Positions 1-8,962 of a DNA stretch of 64,000 nt are shown here, piece after piece. The stretch's first letter is position 1; the number at the start of each line of letters is the position of its first letter. This DNA comes from JANNPJ01 sp965200525 (lineage in GTDB: Bacteria; Actinomycetota; Actinomycetes; Actinomycetales; Kineosporiaceae), in contig OZ241368.1 of the NCBI GenBank assembly GCA_965200525.1, positions 3,410,001-3,474,000 on the forward strand. Reading direction: 5' to 3'. The notes beneath the pieces are model-generated. The model had not been told where the DNA came from, made no database searches, and worked only from the letters and a program-made list of their open reading frames with translations. Both the position numbers and the translations under genes were made by a program.

Positions 1-651
1 CACCCGCCCGCTGCCCCCTCGGATCGGCGCGGCGATCGCGGTCAGGCCGACCTCGAGCTCCTCGTTGGTGCCGGCCCAGCCCTGGGCCAGCGCCTCGTCC
101 AGTTGCCGGTGCAGTTCGACCGGGTCGGTCACGGTCAGCTCGGTGTACCGCTCCAGCGGCCCGGTCAGCACGGCCTTGCGCAGCGTCTCGTCGGCCGCCG
201 CCAGCAGCACCTTGCCGCTGGAGGTGGCGTGCAGCGGGGTCCGCTGGCCGATCCAGTTGCGGGTGCCGATCGCGGCCGGGCCGTACTCCTGGAGCACGTT
301 CATCGCGGAGGTCTCGTCCAGGATGGCCACGTTGACCGTCTCGCCCAGCTCGCGGGCCAGCCGCTCGCAGACCGCCTGGCTCTCCCGGGCGACATCGAGG
401 CGGGCCGAGGTGGCCGCGGCCAGTCGCAGGATGCCCAGGCCCAGGCGATACTTGCCCCGATCGCCGACCTGTTCCACCAGCTGACGCCGTTCCAGGGCGG
501 TGACCAGCCGGAACGCAGTGGACTTGTGGACGCCGAGCTCGACCGCCAGGTCGGTGACGCCGACCTCGCCCCGCTGGGCCAGCAGATCGAGCACGGTCAG
601 GGCCCGGTCGACCGACTGGACCTGGGCCGGAGCAAGTTCTGGATCCCCCAT
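1..651 (-). CDS. IclR-family transcriptional regulator (3' end outside window)
   Basis: A reading frame of 217 codons runs from ATG at 651 off the left edge. Residues about 10-75 form the IclR winged helix-turn-helix (VTDLAVELGVHKSTAFRLVTAL, then a wing around GKYRLGLG). The effector domain follows (TVNVAILDETSAMNVLQEY, GTRNWIGQRTPLHATSSGKVLLA). IclR proteins are about 250 residues, so roughly 30-40 C-terminal residues are missing. It is transcribed divergently from the Rieske oxygenase genes across 193 bp holding a dyad at 773-810, so it probably controls that operon. An AAGGTG stretch about 8 nt upstream can serve as ribosome binding site. Confidence 0.92.
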   Translation of the reverse strand, partial: MGDPELAPAQVQSVDRALTVLDLLAQRGEVGVTDLAVELGVHKSTAFRLVTALERRQLVEQVGDRGKYRLGLGILRLAAATSARLDVARESQAVCERLARELGETVNVAILDETSAMNVLQEYGPAAIGTRNWIGQRTPLHATSSGKVLLAAADETLRKAVLTGPLERYTELTVTDPVELHRQLDEALAQGWAGTNEELEVGLTAIAAPIRGGSGRV

Positions 652-772
652 GTCTGCACCTTAACTGTCGTACACCTGTCGAAACGGGACCATCGGGGGC
701 GACCCGGGTGGCCGGGAACACGGCGGGCCCGGGGCATCAGCTCTTGACGGACCACCGCGCCGGCCGCACGCT

Positions 773-810
773 TGTTGCAGATGGCACACGCTGTTGTGGA
801 TAGCGCAACA
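773..810. promoter_or_regulatory. Dyad in the iclR / Rieske-oxygenase divergent promoter
   Basis: Arms TGTTGC (773-778) and GCAACA (805-810) and inner arms CACA (785-788) and TGTG (795-798) share one centre at 791.5. Position and form fit an operator for the divergent IclR regulator, just upstream of the GTG at 845. The binding protein is inferred from context. Confidence 0.5.
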
Positions 811-844
811 GTAGTCGGTATTCAGGGTCTTGAGGAGGCGCGGC

Positions 845-1174
845 GTGATCTCAGTGTGCGCGGTCGCGGACCTTCCCGAGGGGGAGGCCGTGCGGCTGGA
901 CGGCCCGGTGCCGATCGCCGTCTTCAACGTGGCCGGTGACTTCTACGCCATCGACGACACCTGCACCCATCAGGACGCCTCGCTCGCCGACGGCTACCTC
1001 GAGGACGACTGCACCGTCGAGTGCCCGCTGCACGCCTCCTGCTTCGACCTGCGCACCGGGCAGCCCAGCGGGCCCCCGGCCAAGGTGGCGGTGCGCACCC
1101 ACGCGGTCGTGGTCCAGGACGGCACCGTCTTCGTCGTCCCCAGCACGGCGCCCGCGCCGGGCATCGTCGTCTGA
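845..1174 (+). CDS. Rieske [2Fe-2S] ferredoxin of an oxygenase system
   Basis: A 109-residue soluble electron carrier. The Rieske ligands are C40-x-H42 (CTHQDASL) and C60-x2-H63 (CPLHASCFD), separated by 17 residues as in dioxygenase ferredoxins. GTG at 845 was chosen because GGAGG at 834-838 lies 6 nt upstream; an in-frame TTG at 830 would place the start before that site. The reductase gene begins 17 bp downstream and the oxygenase follows, so electrons should pass NAD(P)H to reductase to this ferredoxin to the oxygenase. Confidence 0.93.
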   Translation: MISVCAVADLPEGEAVRLDGPVPIAVFNVAGDFYAIDDTCTHQDASLADGYLEDDCTVECPLHASCFDLRTGQPSGPPAKVAVRTHAVVVQDGTVFVVPSTAPAPGIVV

Positions 1175-1191
1175 GCTCCGAGGAGCACCGC

Positions 1192-2409
1192 ATGGACACC
1201 ATCGCCGTCGTCGGGGCCTCGCTGGCCGGGCTGTCCGCCGCCCGGGCCCTGCGGACGGCCGGCTTCACCGGCCGGCTGATCGTGATCGGCGAGGAGAAGC
1301 ACGACCCCTACGACCGGCCGCCGCTGTCCAAGGACTTCCTGGCCGGCCGGCAGGAGGCGGCCGACCTGGCCCTGCTGATGCCCTCCGACGCCGACCTGAA
1401 GCTGGAGTGGCGGCTGGGCGAGCGGGCCACCGGGCTGCGGCCCGCACCGGACGGCGGTTACCTGGTCGAGCTCGAAGGCTCCACCCCGGTGGCCTGTGAC
1501 GGCGTGGTCGTCGCCACCGGGGCTCGGGCCCGGCAGCTGCCGAGCGCCGGCTCGCAGCCGCTGCGCGGCGTCCACACCCTGCGCACCCTGGACGACGCCC
1601 TGGCCCTGCGGGCCGAGCTCGTCGACGGGGCCAGGCTGGTGGTGGTCGGCGGCGGCTTCATCGGGGCCGAGATCGCTTCCACCGCGCGCGAGCTGGGGGT
1701 CGAGGTGACCCTGGTCGAGCTGGCCGCCACCGCGCTGGCCGGCCCGCTGGGCGAGGAGCTCGGGGCCGTCTTCGCCGCCCTGCACGTGGCTCGCGGGGTC
1801 GAGGTGCGGGCCGGGGTCGGCGTCGAGGCGCTGCTGCCCACGGCCGGCGGCGACCGGGTCGGTGGGGTCCGGCTGGCCGACGGCCGGGAGCTGCCCGCCG
1901 ACGTCGTCCTGGTCGGCATCGGGTCGATCCCGAACACCGAGTGGCTGGCCGGCTCCGGGCTGGTCGGAGCCGGGCCGGACGGCGACCTGCGCGGCGGGGT
2001 GGCGATCACCGAGTCCGGGGCGACCAACCTGCCCGGCGTGGTGGCCACCGGCGACTGCGCGGCCACCCACAGCCGGTTCGCCGGCCGGGTGGTCCGGCCC
2101 GAGCACTGGACCAACGCTCTGCAGCACCCCGGCCGGGCCGCGGCCACGCTGCTCGGCGTGGCCGAACCGAAGCAGACCGCCACCGCCGGGGTGCCCTACT
2201 TCTGGTCCGACCAGTACGGCCTGCGCCTGCAGTTCGCCGGCCACTACCACCCGGGCGACGTCGTGGAGATCGTCGAGGGCGACCTCGCGGCCCACAGTTT
2301 CGTGGCCGTGTACCGGCGCCAGGGCCGGCCGGTCGCCGTCCTGGGAATCGGGCAGCCCAAGGTGTTCGGCCGCTGGCGCAAGCAGCTCGCCACCGACCCG
2401 CCCGCCTGA
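1192..2409 (+). CDS. FAD-dependent ferredoxin reductase (rubredoxin/ferredoxin-NAD+ reductase type)
   Basis: A 405-residue pyridine nucleotide-disulfide oxidoreductase-fold protein. The FAD-binding Rossmann segment is N-terminal (IAVVGASLAGLSAARAL), the NAD(P)H Rossmann segment is about residues 147-180 (LVVVGGGFIGAEIASTARELG), and the second FAD motif is ATGDCAA. The DPYDRPPLSK and EHWTNALQHP segments are typical of reductases serving Rieske oxygenases. ATG at 1192 follows GAGGAG. It should pass electrons from NAD(P)H to the upstream Rieske ferredoxin. Confidence 0.92.
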   Translation: MDTIAVVGASLAGLSAARALRTAGFTGRLIVIGEEKHDPYDRPPLSKDFLAGRQEAADLALLMPSDADLKLEWRLGERATGLRPAPDGGYLVELEGSTPVACDGVVVATGARARQLPSAGSQPLRGVHTLRTLDDALALRAELVDGARLVVVGGGFIGAEIASTARELGVEVTLVELAATALAGPLGEELGAVFAALHVARGVEVRAGVGVEALLPTAGGDRVGGVRLADGRELPADVVLVGIGSIPNTEWLAGSGLVGAGPDGDLRGGVAITESGATNLPGVVATGDCAATHSRFAGRVVRPEHWTNALQHPGRAAATLLGVAEPKQTATAGVPYFWSDQYGLRLQFAGHYHPGDVVEIVEGDLAAHSFVAVYRRQGRPVAVLGIGQPKVFGRWRKQLATDPPA

Positions 2410-2504
2410 CCTGCCCCCTGACCCGCCCGGCCTGCCGGTCCGATCAGCCCGCCCCACCGGCCCCGATCCGCACCTGAGCCCGACCTGCACCCGAGAGGAC
2501 GTCG

Positions 2505-3632
2505 ATGACCAGCACCAGCCTGCCGCCGAGCCTGATCCAGACCCTGCCCGGCCGCCTCTACACCGACCCCGAGGTGTTCGCCCTCGAGCAGGCGCGGATC
2601 TTCGAGAAGATGTGGTTCGCGGTGGCTCGCAGCGGCGAGCTGTCCGAGCCCGGCAAGTTCGTGACCAAGCAGGTCGGCACCGAGAACGTGATCGTGATCC
2701 GGGGCCGGGACGGCGCCCTGCGGGCCTTCCTGAACGTCTGCCGCCATCGCGGCGCCCGGCTCTGCGACGTCGAGGCGGGCCAGGTCCGCCGCAACCTCCA
2801 GTGCATGTACCACGCCTGGACCTACGGCCTGGACGGCGCTCTGGTGGCCGCCCCCAACCTGACCAAGATGCAGGACATCGACCGTACCGAGTACGGCCTG
2901 GTCGCGGTCCACCTGCGCGAATGGCTGGGCTACGCCTGGGTCTGCCTGGCCGACGAGCCGCCGTCGTTCGAGGATGAGGTGATCGGAGCGGCCGACGAGC
3001 GGCTGGGCGGGGTCGGGGTGATCGGGGGCTGGCAGGTCGACCAGCTCGAGGTCGGCCGCCGGATCACGTACGACGTGAAGGCCAACTGGAAGCTCATCAT
3101 CGAGAACTTCATGGAGTGCTACCACTGCGCCACGATCCACCCCGAGCTCACCGAGATGCTGCCCGAGTTCGCCGAGGGCAACGCGGCTCAGATGTTCGTC
3201 GGTCACGGTGCCGTCTTCGCCGACGACGCCCTCGGCTTCACCGTCGACCGCAGCGAGGGCCAGCAGAACATCCCCGGGGTCGACGAGGACCACGACCGCC
3301 GGTACTACGCGATCACGGTGAGGCCGCAGGTCTTCATCAACCTGGTGCCGGACCACGTGATCTTCCACCGGATGTACCCGATGGCGGCCGACCGCACGAT
3401 CGTCGAGTGCGACTGGCTCTACCTGCCCGACGTGGTCGCCTCCGAGGCCGACCTGTCCCGCTCGGTCGAGCTGTTCGACCGGGTCAACCGGCAGGACTTC
3501 GCCGCCTGCGAGGCCTGCCAGCCGGCCATGTCCTCGCGGGCCTACAAGGACGGCGGCGTCCTGGTGCCCAGCGAGCATCACATCGGGGAGTTCCACGACT
3601 GGCTCGACCGCAAGCTGGCCGACCCGAGCTAA
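2505..3632 (+). CDS. Rieske non-heme iron oxygenase, catalytic subunit (GbcA-like)
   Basis: A 375-residue alpha subunit. The N-terminal Rieske centre uses C79-x-H81 (CRHRGARLC) and C100-x2-H103 (CMYHAWTYG). The mononuclear iron site has H207 and H212 within NFMECYHCATIHPEL plus D331 (NRQDFAACEAC), and E204 sits at the usual bridging position. Overall similarity is to the glycine-betaine demethylase / stachydrine demethylase group of Rieske monooxygenases. Known GbcA partners with an FNR-type reductase, whereas here a separate ferredoxin and flavoprotein reductase precede it. Substrate is unknown; a betaine or N-methylated amine is a reasonable guess. A terminator follows at 3669. Confidence 0.88.
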   Translation: MTSTSLPPSLIQTLPGRLYTDPEVFALEQARIFEKMWFAVARSGELSEPGKFVTKQVGTENVIVIRGRDGALRAFLNVCRHRGARLCDVEAGQVRRNLQCMYHAWTYGLDGALVAAPNLTKMQDIDRTEYGLVAVHLREWLGYAWVCLADEPPSFEDEVIGAADERLGGVGVIGGWQVDQLEVGRRITYDVKANWKLIIENFMECYHCATIHPELTEMLPEFAEGNAAQMFVGHGAVFADDALGFTVDRSEGQQNIPGVDEDHDRRYYAITVRPQVFINLVPDHVIFHRMYPMAADRTIVECDWLYLPDVVASEADLSRSVELFDRVNRQDFAACEACQPAMSSRAYKDGGVLVPSEHHIGEFHDWLDRKLADPS

Positions 3633-3668
3633 GTCACTCTCAGTAGCAGAACCTTTCTTGAAGTAACA

Positions 3669-3730
3669 GGACGGCGAGCGCCTCCAGGCTGGTGACAACC
3701 GGCCCAGAGGCTCTCGCCGTCCTCAGTTTT
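3669..3730 (+). terminator. Rho-independent terminator of the Rieske oxygenase operon
   Basis: A perfect 10-bp stem (GGACGGCGAG at 3669-3678 with CTCGCCGTCC at 3713-3722) is extended, after one mismatch, by GCCTC/GAGGC (3680-3684 / 3707-3711). It is followed by TCAGTTTT. It lies 36 bp past the oxygenase stop. Confidence 0.85.
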
Positions 3731-3884
3731 GCCGAGCGGGGACACCAGACGCCTACCGTTGGGGCGCGCGATCCCTGCCGGGCGTTCGGCCAACGCTGGG
3801 TGAACATTTTCGAGCGGCTCTATGAACGTGAGGCCCCGGACCACACACTGTCTTGACTCCATTCACCGAGAAAGGCTCCACCTC

Positions 3885-5066
3885 ATGGACGGCAACACCG
3901 TGCTCCTGGTCACTGTGGTGGCTACGGCGCTTGCCTTCGACTTCACCAACGGCTTCCACGACACCGCCAACGCGATGGCGGCCTCGATCGCGACCGGGGC
4001 CCTGCGGCCGAAACTGGCCGTGGCCCTCTCGGGAGTGCTGAACTTCGTCGGCGCCTTCCTCAGCCTCTCGGTCGCCGCGACGATCGCCAAGGGCATCGTG
4101 GACAGCTCGGCGGTCACGCTCAGCGTCGTCTTCGCCGGCCTGATCGGCGGCATCACCTGGAACCTGCTCACCTGGTACCTGGGCCTGCCGTCGAGCTCGT
4201 CGCACGCCCTGATCGGCGGAGTGGTCGGGGCCACCCTGGTCGCCGCGGGCAGCCATGCCGTGATCGGCACCGGCCTGGTGGCCAAGGTGCTCATCCCGGC
4301 CGTGCTGGCCCCGGTTGTCGCGATCGTCATCGCCACCGCCGGGACGGCGCTCACCTACCGGCTGACCGCCGGGATCTCGGGCCGGGTCCGCGACCGCGGC
4401 TTCAAGATCGGCCAGGTCGGGACGGCGTCCCTGCTGTCGCTGGCGCACGGCACCAACGACGCCCAGAAGACGATGGGCATCATCACGCTGGCCCTGGTCG
4501 CCAACGGGAACCAGGGCTCCTCCGCCGGGACGCCGTTCTGGGTGGTCCTGGCCTGCGCCACCGTGATGGGCCTGGGCACCTACCTCGGCGGCTGGCGGGT
4601 GATCCGCACCCTGGGCAAGGGCCTGGTCGACATCGAACCGGCCCAGGGATTCACCGCGAACGGCGCCGCGACGGCGGTGATCCTGGCCTCCAGCCACTTC
4701 GGCTTCCCGCTGTCCACCACCCAGGTGGCCACCGGCTCGATCATCGGCTCCGGGGTCGGACGGCGAGCCTCGCGGGTGCGCTGGGCCCTGGTCGGCCGGA
4801 TGGGCGTCGCCTGGCTGGTCACGCTGCCGGCCGCGGGACTGGTCGGTGCGGCCGGCTACGGGCTGATCCAGCTGATCGGCGGCAACGCCGGCGTGCTGGT
4901 CGTGGCCCTGCTCGCCCTGGCCTTCGTGACCGGGATCTACCTGCGCTCGCGCCGCGACGGGGTGGATGCCGGCAACGTCAACGCCGAGTGGGACGCCGAG
5001 CCCGGCCCCGGTGCGGCGCCGGCCGGGGTGCTGGCGCCGCTCGACCTGCTCGAAGACGTCCGCTGA
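3885..5066 (+). CDS. pit: Low-affinity inorganic phosphate transporter (PiT family)
   Basis: A 393-residue polytopic membrane protein that takes up phosphate with a cation. The two inverted PiT signature repeats are visible: DFTNGFHDTANAMA near the N-terminus and LAHGTNDAQKTMG near residue 190; each is followed by a serine-rich helix (GLPSSSSHALIGG, GFPLSTTQVATGS). ATG at 3885 was preferred to an in-frame start at 3822 because GAGAAAGG lies about 10 nt before it and homology starts there. A small membrane protein gene follows 30 bp downstream. Confidence 0.95.
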   Translation: MDGNTVLLVTVVATALAFDFTNGFHDTANAMAASIATGALRPKLAVALSGVLNFVGAFLSLSVAATIAKGIVDSSAVTLSVVFAGLIGGITWNLLTWYLGLPSSSSHALIGGVVGATLVAAGSHAVIGTGLVAKVLIPAVLAPVVAIVIATAGTALTYRLTAGISGRVRDRGFKIGQVGTASLLSLAHGTNDAQKTMGIITLALVANGNQGSSAGTPFWVVLACATVMGLGTYLGGWRVIRTLGKGLVDIEPAQGFTANGAATAVILASSHFGFPLSTTQVATGSIIGSGVGRRASRVRWALVGRMGVAWLVTLPAAGLVGAAGYGLIQLIGGNAGVLVVALLALAFVTGIYLRSRRDGVDAGNVNAEWDAEPGPGAAPAGVLAPLDLLEDVR

Positions 5067-5096
5067 CGCCGGTTCCACCGAAGGAGAAGCACAAGC

Positions 5097-5312
5097 ATGG
5101 ACAAGTACATCGACGCCTCGGCGCTGGGCCAGGTGCTGCTGGCCGCCGTGGTCGGCGGGGTCGGCCTGGTCGGGCTGTTCGCGCTCGGCCTGCGGGGCGT
5201 CTCGGCCGCTCAGGACGACGGCCACCCGTCCGGCTACGTGGTCGCCGGTGGCAGCTTCGCCGTGGTGCTGGCCGGGATCGGGCTCGGCCTGTACGCCATC
5301 CTGGCCAAGTAG
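5097..5312 (+). CDS. Small two-helix membrane protein linked to pit
   Basis: A 71-residue protein with two predicted transmembrane helices (about residues 10-33 and 47-69) joined by a short polar loop (SAAQDDGHPSG). It follows pit by 30 bp with GAAGGAGAAG ahead of its ATG, so it is probably co-transcribed. Small proteins of this form commonly follow pit genes in actinobacteria. Its role is unknown; an accessory subunit of the transporter is an inference. Confidence 0.8.
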   Translation: MDKYIDASALGQVLLAAVVGGVGLVGLFALGLRGVSAAQDDGHPSGYVVAGGSFAVVLAGIGLGLYAILAK

Positions 5313-5318
5313 CCCCGC

Positions 5319-7340
5319 TCAGGCCGGCTCGGGTGCCGGTTCGGCGGTGGCCAGCACCCGCCCGTCGCTGAGCCGGAACCCGTCGGCGCAGCGGGCCTCG
5401 ACCAGGCCCCCGCCGTACTGCTGCTGGTACAGCTCGGCGTACCGCCCACCGGCGGCCAGCAGGTCGTCGTGGGTGCCCTGCTCGACGACCCGACCGGCGT
5501 CCACCACAAAGATCACGTCGGCCGCCCGGATGGTGGACAGCCGGTGCGCGATGGCGATTGTGGTCCGCCCCTGCATCAGCGGCTCCAGGGCGGCCTGGAC
5601 GTGCCGTTCGCTGATCGTGTCGAGAGCGCTGGTGGCCTCGTCGAGCACCAGCACCCGCGGATCTTTCAGCAGCACCCGGGCGATGGCCAGCCGCTGCTTC
5701 TCGCCGCCGGACAACCGGTATCCGCGCTCGCCGACCACGGTCTCGTAGCCGTTCTCCAGCTCCAGGATGCGGTCGTGGATGTAGGCCGCCCTGGCCGCCG
5801 CCTCGACCTCCTCGTTGCTCGCCTCGGGCCGGGCGTAGGCGAGGTTCTCCCGGACGGTCGCGTGGAACAGGTAGGTCTCCTGCGTGACCATGCCGATGGC
5901 ACCGGACAGTGAGTCGAGCGACAACGTGCGGACGTCGTGCCCGTCCAGGCAGACCGATCCCTCGGTGACGTCGTACAACCGGGGAATCAGGTAGCTGAGC
6001 GTGGTCTTTCCGGCTCCGCTGGCACCGACCACCGCGGCCAGCCGGCCCGGCGGCACAGTCAGATCCATACCGCTCAGGGCCCAGCGCCGGCCCCGCTCGG
6101 CGCCCGGCTCGGCCGGCGGCTCGTAGGAGAACCAGACGTTGGTGAGCCGGACCTCGCCGCGCACGTCGTCGGGGGCCAGCCGGACCGGCTCGGCCGGCTC
6201 GACGATGTCGGCCTTCAGGTCGAGGTAGGCGAACACCCGGGTGAAAAGGGCCAGGCTGCTGGAGATCTCGGTCGAGGTCTGGAGCAGTTGCCCGATCGGC
6301 ATGAACAGCCGGGTCTGCAGCGTGGTGAAGGCGACGATGGTGCCCGCGGTCGGCCCGGTGCCGTCGCGCAGTTGCAGGCCGGCCACGAGATAGACCAGCA
6401 CCGGGGTGATCGAGAAGAAGGTGGAGACCACCGCGAAGAAGGCCCGCCCGACGATCTGCTGGCGCACCTGGAGCCGGGCCAGACGCTCGTTCTGCTCCTG
6501 ATAACGGGCCGCGTCGCGATCCTGCCGGCCGAACACCTTGGCCAGCAGCACTCCCGACACCGACAGCGACTCCTGGGTGATGGCGCTCATCTCGGCCAGG
6601 GCGCTCTGGGTCTCGCCGGTGATGGTGCGCCGTAGCCGGCCGACCCGGCCGGTCAGCCAGACGAACAGCGGCAGCATCACCAGTGAGAGCAGGGTGAGCT
6701 GCCAGCTCAGCACGCTCATCGCGACCAGGGTGGAGATCAGGATCACCGAGTTGCTGAGCAGCGTGCTGGCGGTGTCGGTGATGACGCTCTGCAGACCGCC
6801 GACATCGTTCTGCAGGCGGCTCTGGATCTCGCCGGTGCGGGTACCGGTGAAGAACCGCAGCGACAGCGACTGCAGGTGGCTGAACAGTGTGGCCCGCAGG
6901 TCGCGCATCACCTGCTGGCCGACGAAGTTGGTCAGGTAGCTCTGGACGACGCCCAGGACCGAGGCCAGAGCCGGAATGGCGATCATGGCCGAGCAGAGCG
7001 CGACCAGCAGCCCGACCCGGACACCGCCCGGGCCGAACAGGGCCTTGTCGAACACCTCACGGACCAGCAGTGGGCTGGCCACTCCGAGCCCGGCGGTGAC
7101 CAGGATCAGCAGGCCGACGCCGGTTATCTGGCGGCGATAGGGACCGAACAGCACGACCACCCGGCGCAGCAGGGGCCGATCGGCCGCCGCCGCCCGCAGA
7201 TTGGCCGCGGCCTCGGACACGCTGGCGCCGCCCATCCGGCCCCCGCCGGGTCCGCCGCCCCGCCCCGGCCCGCTCGCTGGGCCGGCCTGGCCTCCGCTCG
7301 GGCGCCCGGAGGAACCCGACGACGGCGTAGGGCTGGTCAT
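5319..7340 (-). CDS. ABC exporter half-transporter (membrane domain fused to ATPase)
   Basis: A 673-residue protein. A Gly/Pro-rich cytoplasmic N-terminus (about 40 residues) precedes a six-helix transmembrane domain (about 75-370) and an ATPase domain with Walker A GASGAGKTT, signature LSGGEKQR, Walker B VLVLDEATSALD and H-loop IAHRLSTI. This is the layout of homodimeric or heterodimeric multidrug/lipid exporters. No partner half-transporter lies next to it, so a homodimer is likely. It is convergent with the pit unit (6 bp between stops). Substrate cannot be read from the sequence. Confidence 0.92.
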   Translation of the reverse strand: MTSPTPSSGSSGRPSGGQAGPASGPGRGGGPGGGRMGGASVSEAAANLRAAAADRPLLRRVVVLFGPYRRQITGVGLLILVTAGLGVASPLLVREVFDKALFGPGGVRVGLLVALCSAMIAIPALASVLGVVQSYLTNFVGQQVMRDLRATLFSHLQSLSLRFFTGTRTGEIQSRLQNDVGGLQSVITDTASTLLSNSVILISTLVAMSVLSWQLTLLSLVMLPLFVWLTGRVGRLRRTITGETQSALAEMSAITQESLSVSGVLLAKVFGRQDRDAARYQEQNERLARLQVRQQIVGRAFFAVVSTFFSITPVLVYLVAGLQLRDGTGPTAGTIVAFTTLQTRLFMPIGQLLQTSTEISSSLALFTRVFAYLDLKADIVEPAEPVRLAPDDVRGEVRLTNVWFSYEPPAEPGAERGRRWALSGMDLTVPPGRLAAVVGASGAGKTTLSYLIPRLYDVTEGSVCLDGHDVRTLSLDSLSGAIGMVTQETYLFHATVRENLAYARPEASNEEVEAAARAAYIHDRILELENGYETVVGERGYRLSGGEKQRLAIARVLLKDPRVLVLDEATSALDTISERHVQAALEPLMQGRTTIAIAHRLSTIRAADVIFVVDAGRVVEQGTHDDLLAAGGRYAELYQQQYGGGLVEARCADGFRLSDGRVLATAEPAPEPA

Positions 7341-7486
7341 CGGGGACTCGTCCCTGCGGCTGGGCTGGTCATTCTCACGCTCACGACGGTAGCTGCCACC
7401 ACCGACAGTCGCAGATCGCCTTCGAAAAACTCATCTATGAGAGTATCTGGAAAGAGAGTCTTTCTGAAGAGTGCTTAGGGGGCGGT

Positions 7487-8893
7487 ATGTTCGGCTTCAG
7501 TGGTCGGGAGGGGCAGCTTGCGGCGCTCTACCGGCTGCTGGCCGAGGTGTCGGGCGACCCGGGAAGCACGCCGGGCCAGGCGGTCCTGGTTCGCGGGCCG
7601 CGCCGCAGTGGCAAGTCCCGGCTGGTGGAGGAGTTCCTGGCCCGCGCCGTCGTTCCGTACCGGTACTTCAGCTCGGCCGACCCGCTCACCGGCCCGGCCC
7701 TGCGCTCATTCGCCGAGGGACTGTCCGCCGCCGAGGCGGGCGTCGTCGTCATCGACGATCTGCCCGACGACGCCGACGCCGACGGCTCGGATCCGACGAT
7801 CGGAGCGATCGATCAGCGGGCCCCGGACCAGTTCGACCTGATCGACCGAGAGCTGGCCGGCCGGCGAATGCTGCTGATCGGGATCGGCTCCGAGCGTGCG
7901 CGCCTGCCGGTCCGGCCCGGCCCGGCGTTCGGCCGGACGGCCACCCGGCTGTCGGTGCCGGTGCTGTCTCCTTCCGAGCTCGCGACCCGGCTCGCCCTGC
8001 CCCCGGCCGAGGCTTTCGAGGCCTTTCTGGTGACCGGCGGGCTGCCGCTGGTGGTCGACGGCTGGCCGGCCGGCGCGTCCCGCCGCGACTACCTCGACGA
8101 GGCCCTGGCCTCGCCGACCTCAGCTCTCCTGGTCAGCGCCGAGCGCCTGCTGGCGGCCGAGTTCCCGGCTCAGGTGCAGGCCCGGCAGGTGCTGGCCGCG
8201 ATCGGCTCGGGGGAGCGGACGTTCGCCGGCATCCGGCGGGCCGCCGGCAGCCCGCCCCCGGGATCGCTCTCCCGGGCGCTGGCCACGCTGCGCGAGCGCG
8301 GGCTGATCCGGGCCGAGTTGCCGCTCTCGACGGCCCGGTCGGCCGAGACCCGCTACCGGGTGGCCGACCCCTACCTGCGGTTCTGGCTGGCGTTCGTCGG
8401 CCCGCACCAGGCCGAGATCGAGCGGGGCCGAGGCGATCTGAGCCTGGCCCGGATCGAGCGGGCCTGGGCCGCCTGGTGCCGCCGGGCGATCGAGCCGGTG
8501 CTCCGGGAAGCCCTCTCCCGGCTGCTGACTCGAACGCTGAGTGCCCCGGCCGGCCCGGACGCCGCCCGGTCGGCGGGCGAAGGTGAATCCGGGCCGCTCG
8601 AACCCCGGCCGGTGGTCGAGGTCGGCGGGTACTGGACCAGATCGAACCGGCCCGAGATCGACATCGTCCTGGCCGACCGGGCTCCGATCGCCGGCACCGT
8701 GCTCGGCGTCGGGGCGATCGAATGGCTGCGGGACAGTATTTTTGACGACGAGGGTTACCACCGTCTGCTGACCCACCGGTCTCAGCTCCCGGGAGCGGAG
8801 CGACAGACCCCGGTGTTCGCCGTCTGCCGTTGCGGGTCGGTCGTGCCCGGGGTGCGCAGCTACACCCCGTCGGAACTGCTGCCCGCCTGGTAG
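7487..8893 (+). CDS. AAA/STAND-like ATPase with C-terminal DUF234-type domain
   Basis: A 468-residue soluble protein. Walker A is RGPRRSGKSRLV (about residue 38), a Walker B-like VVVIDDLPDD is near residue 86, a winged-helix segment (TFAGIRRAAGSPPPGSLSRALATLRERGLI) is near 245-275, and a C-terminal PD-(D/E)xK-like segment (EVGGYWTRSNRPEIDIVLADR) follows. This is the architecture of the archaeal-type ATPase / DUF234 family, whose role is unclear. The ATG at 7487 follows AGGGGG. The upstream 145 bp contain AT-rich short inverted repeats, including GAAAGA/TCTTTC at 7450-7464. Confidence 0.85.
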   Translation: MFGFSGREGQLAALYRLLAEVSGDPGSTPGQAVLVRGPRRSGKSRLVEEFLARAVVPYRYFSSADPLTGPALRSFAEGLSAAEAGVVVIDDLPDDADADGSDPTIGAIDQRAPDQFDLIDRELAGRRMLLIGIGSERARLPVRPGPAFGRTATRLSVPVLSPSELATRLALPPAEAFEAFLVTGGLPLVVDGWPAGASRRDYLDEALASPTSALLVSAERLLAAEFPAQVQARQVLAAIGSGERTFAGIRRAAGSPPPGSLSRALATLRERGLIRAELPLSTARSAETRYRVADPYLRFWLAFVGPHQAEIERGRGDLSLARIERAWAAWCRRAIEPVLREALSRLLTRTLSAPAGPDAARSAGEGESGPLEPRPVVEVGGYWTRSNRPEIDIVLADRAPIAGTVLGVGAIEWLRDSIFDDEGYHRLLTHRSQLPGAERQTPVFAVCRCGSVVPGVRSYTPSELLPAW

Positions 8894-8949
8894 CGCTGAG
8901 CGGGCTTCTCGATCGGCTGGGTGAGCGCCGCCGGCTTGGGCCGTCTCGA

Positions 8950-8962
8950 TACGATGGAGTCG
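8950..8962 (+). promoter_or_regulatory. -10 box of a leaderless gene
   Basis: TACGAT at 8950-8955 ends 6 nt before the GTG at 8962, so the transcript probably starts at the start codon. Confidence 0.55.

Noticed and set aside
3633..3884. Riboswitch or PHO box upstream of pit
   Set aside because: The region has the upstream operon's terminator, but I find no tandem GTTCACC-type PHO repeat and no conserved riboswitch core.
7430..7470. LexA box or heat-shock inverted repeat upstream of the DUF234-type ATPase
   Set aside because: The short inverted repeats (CTCAT/ATGAG, GAAAGA/TCTTTC) do not match LexA, HrcA or other consensus sites I know.
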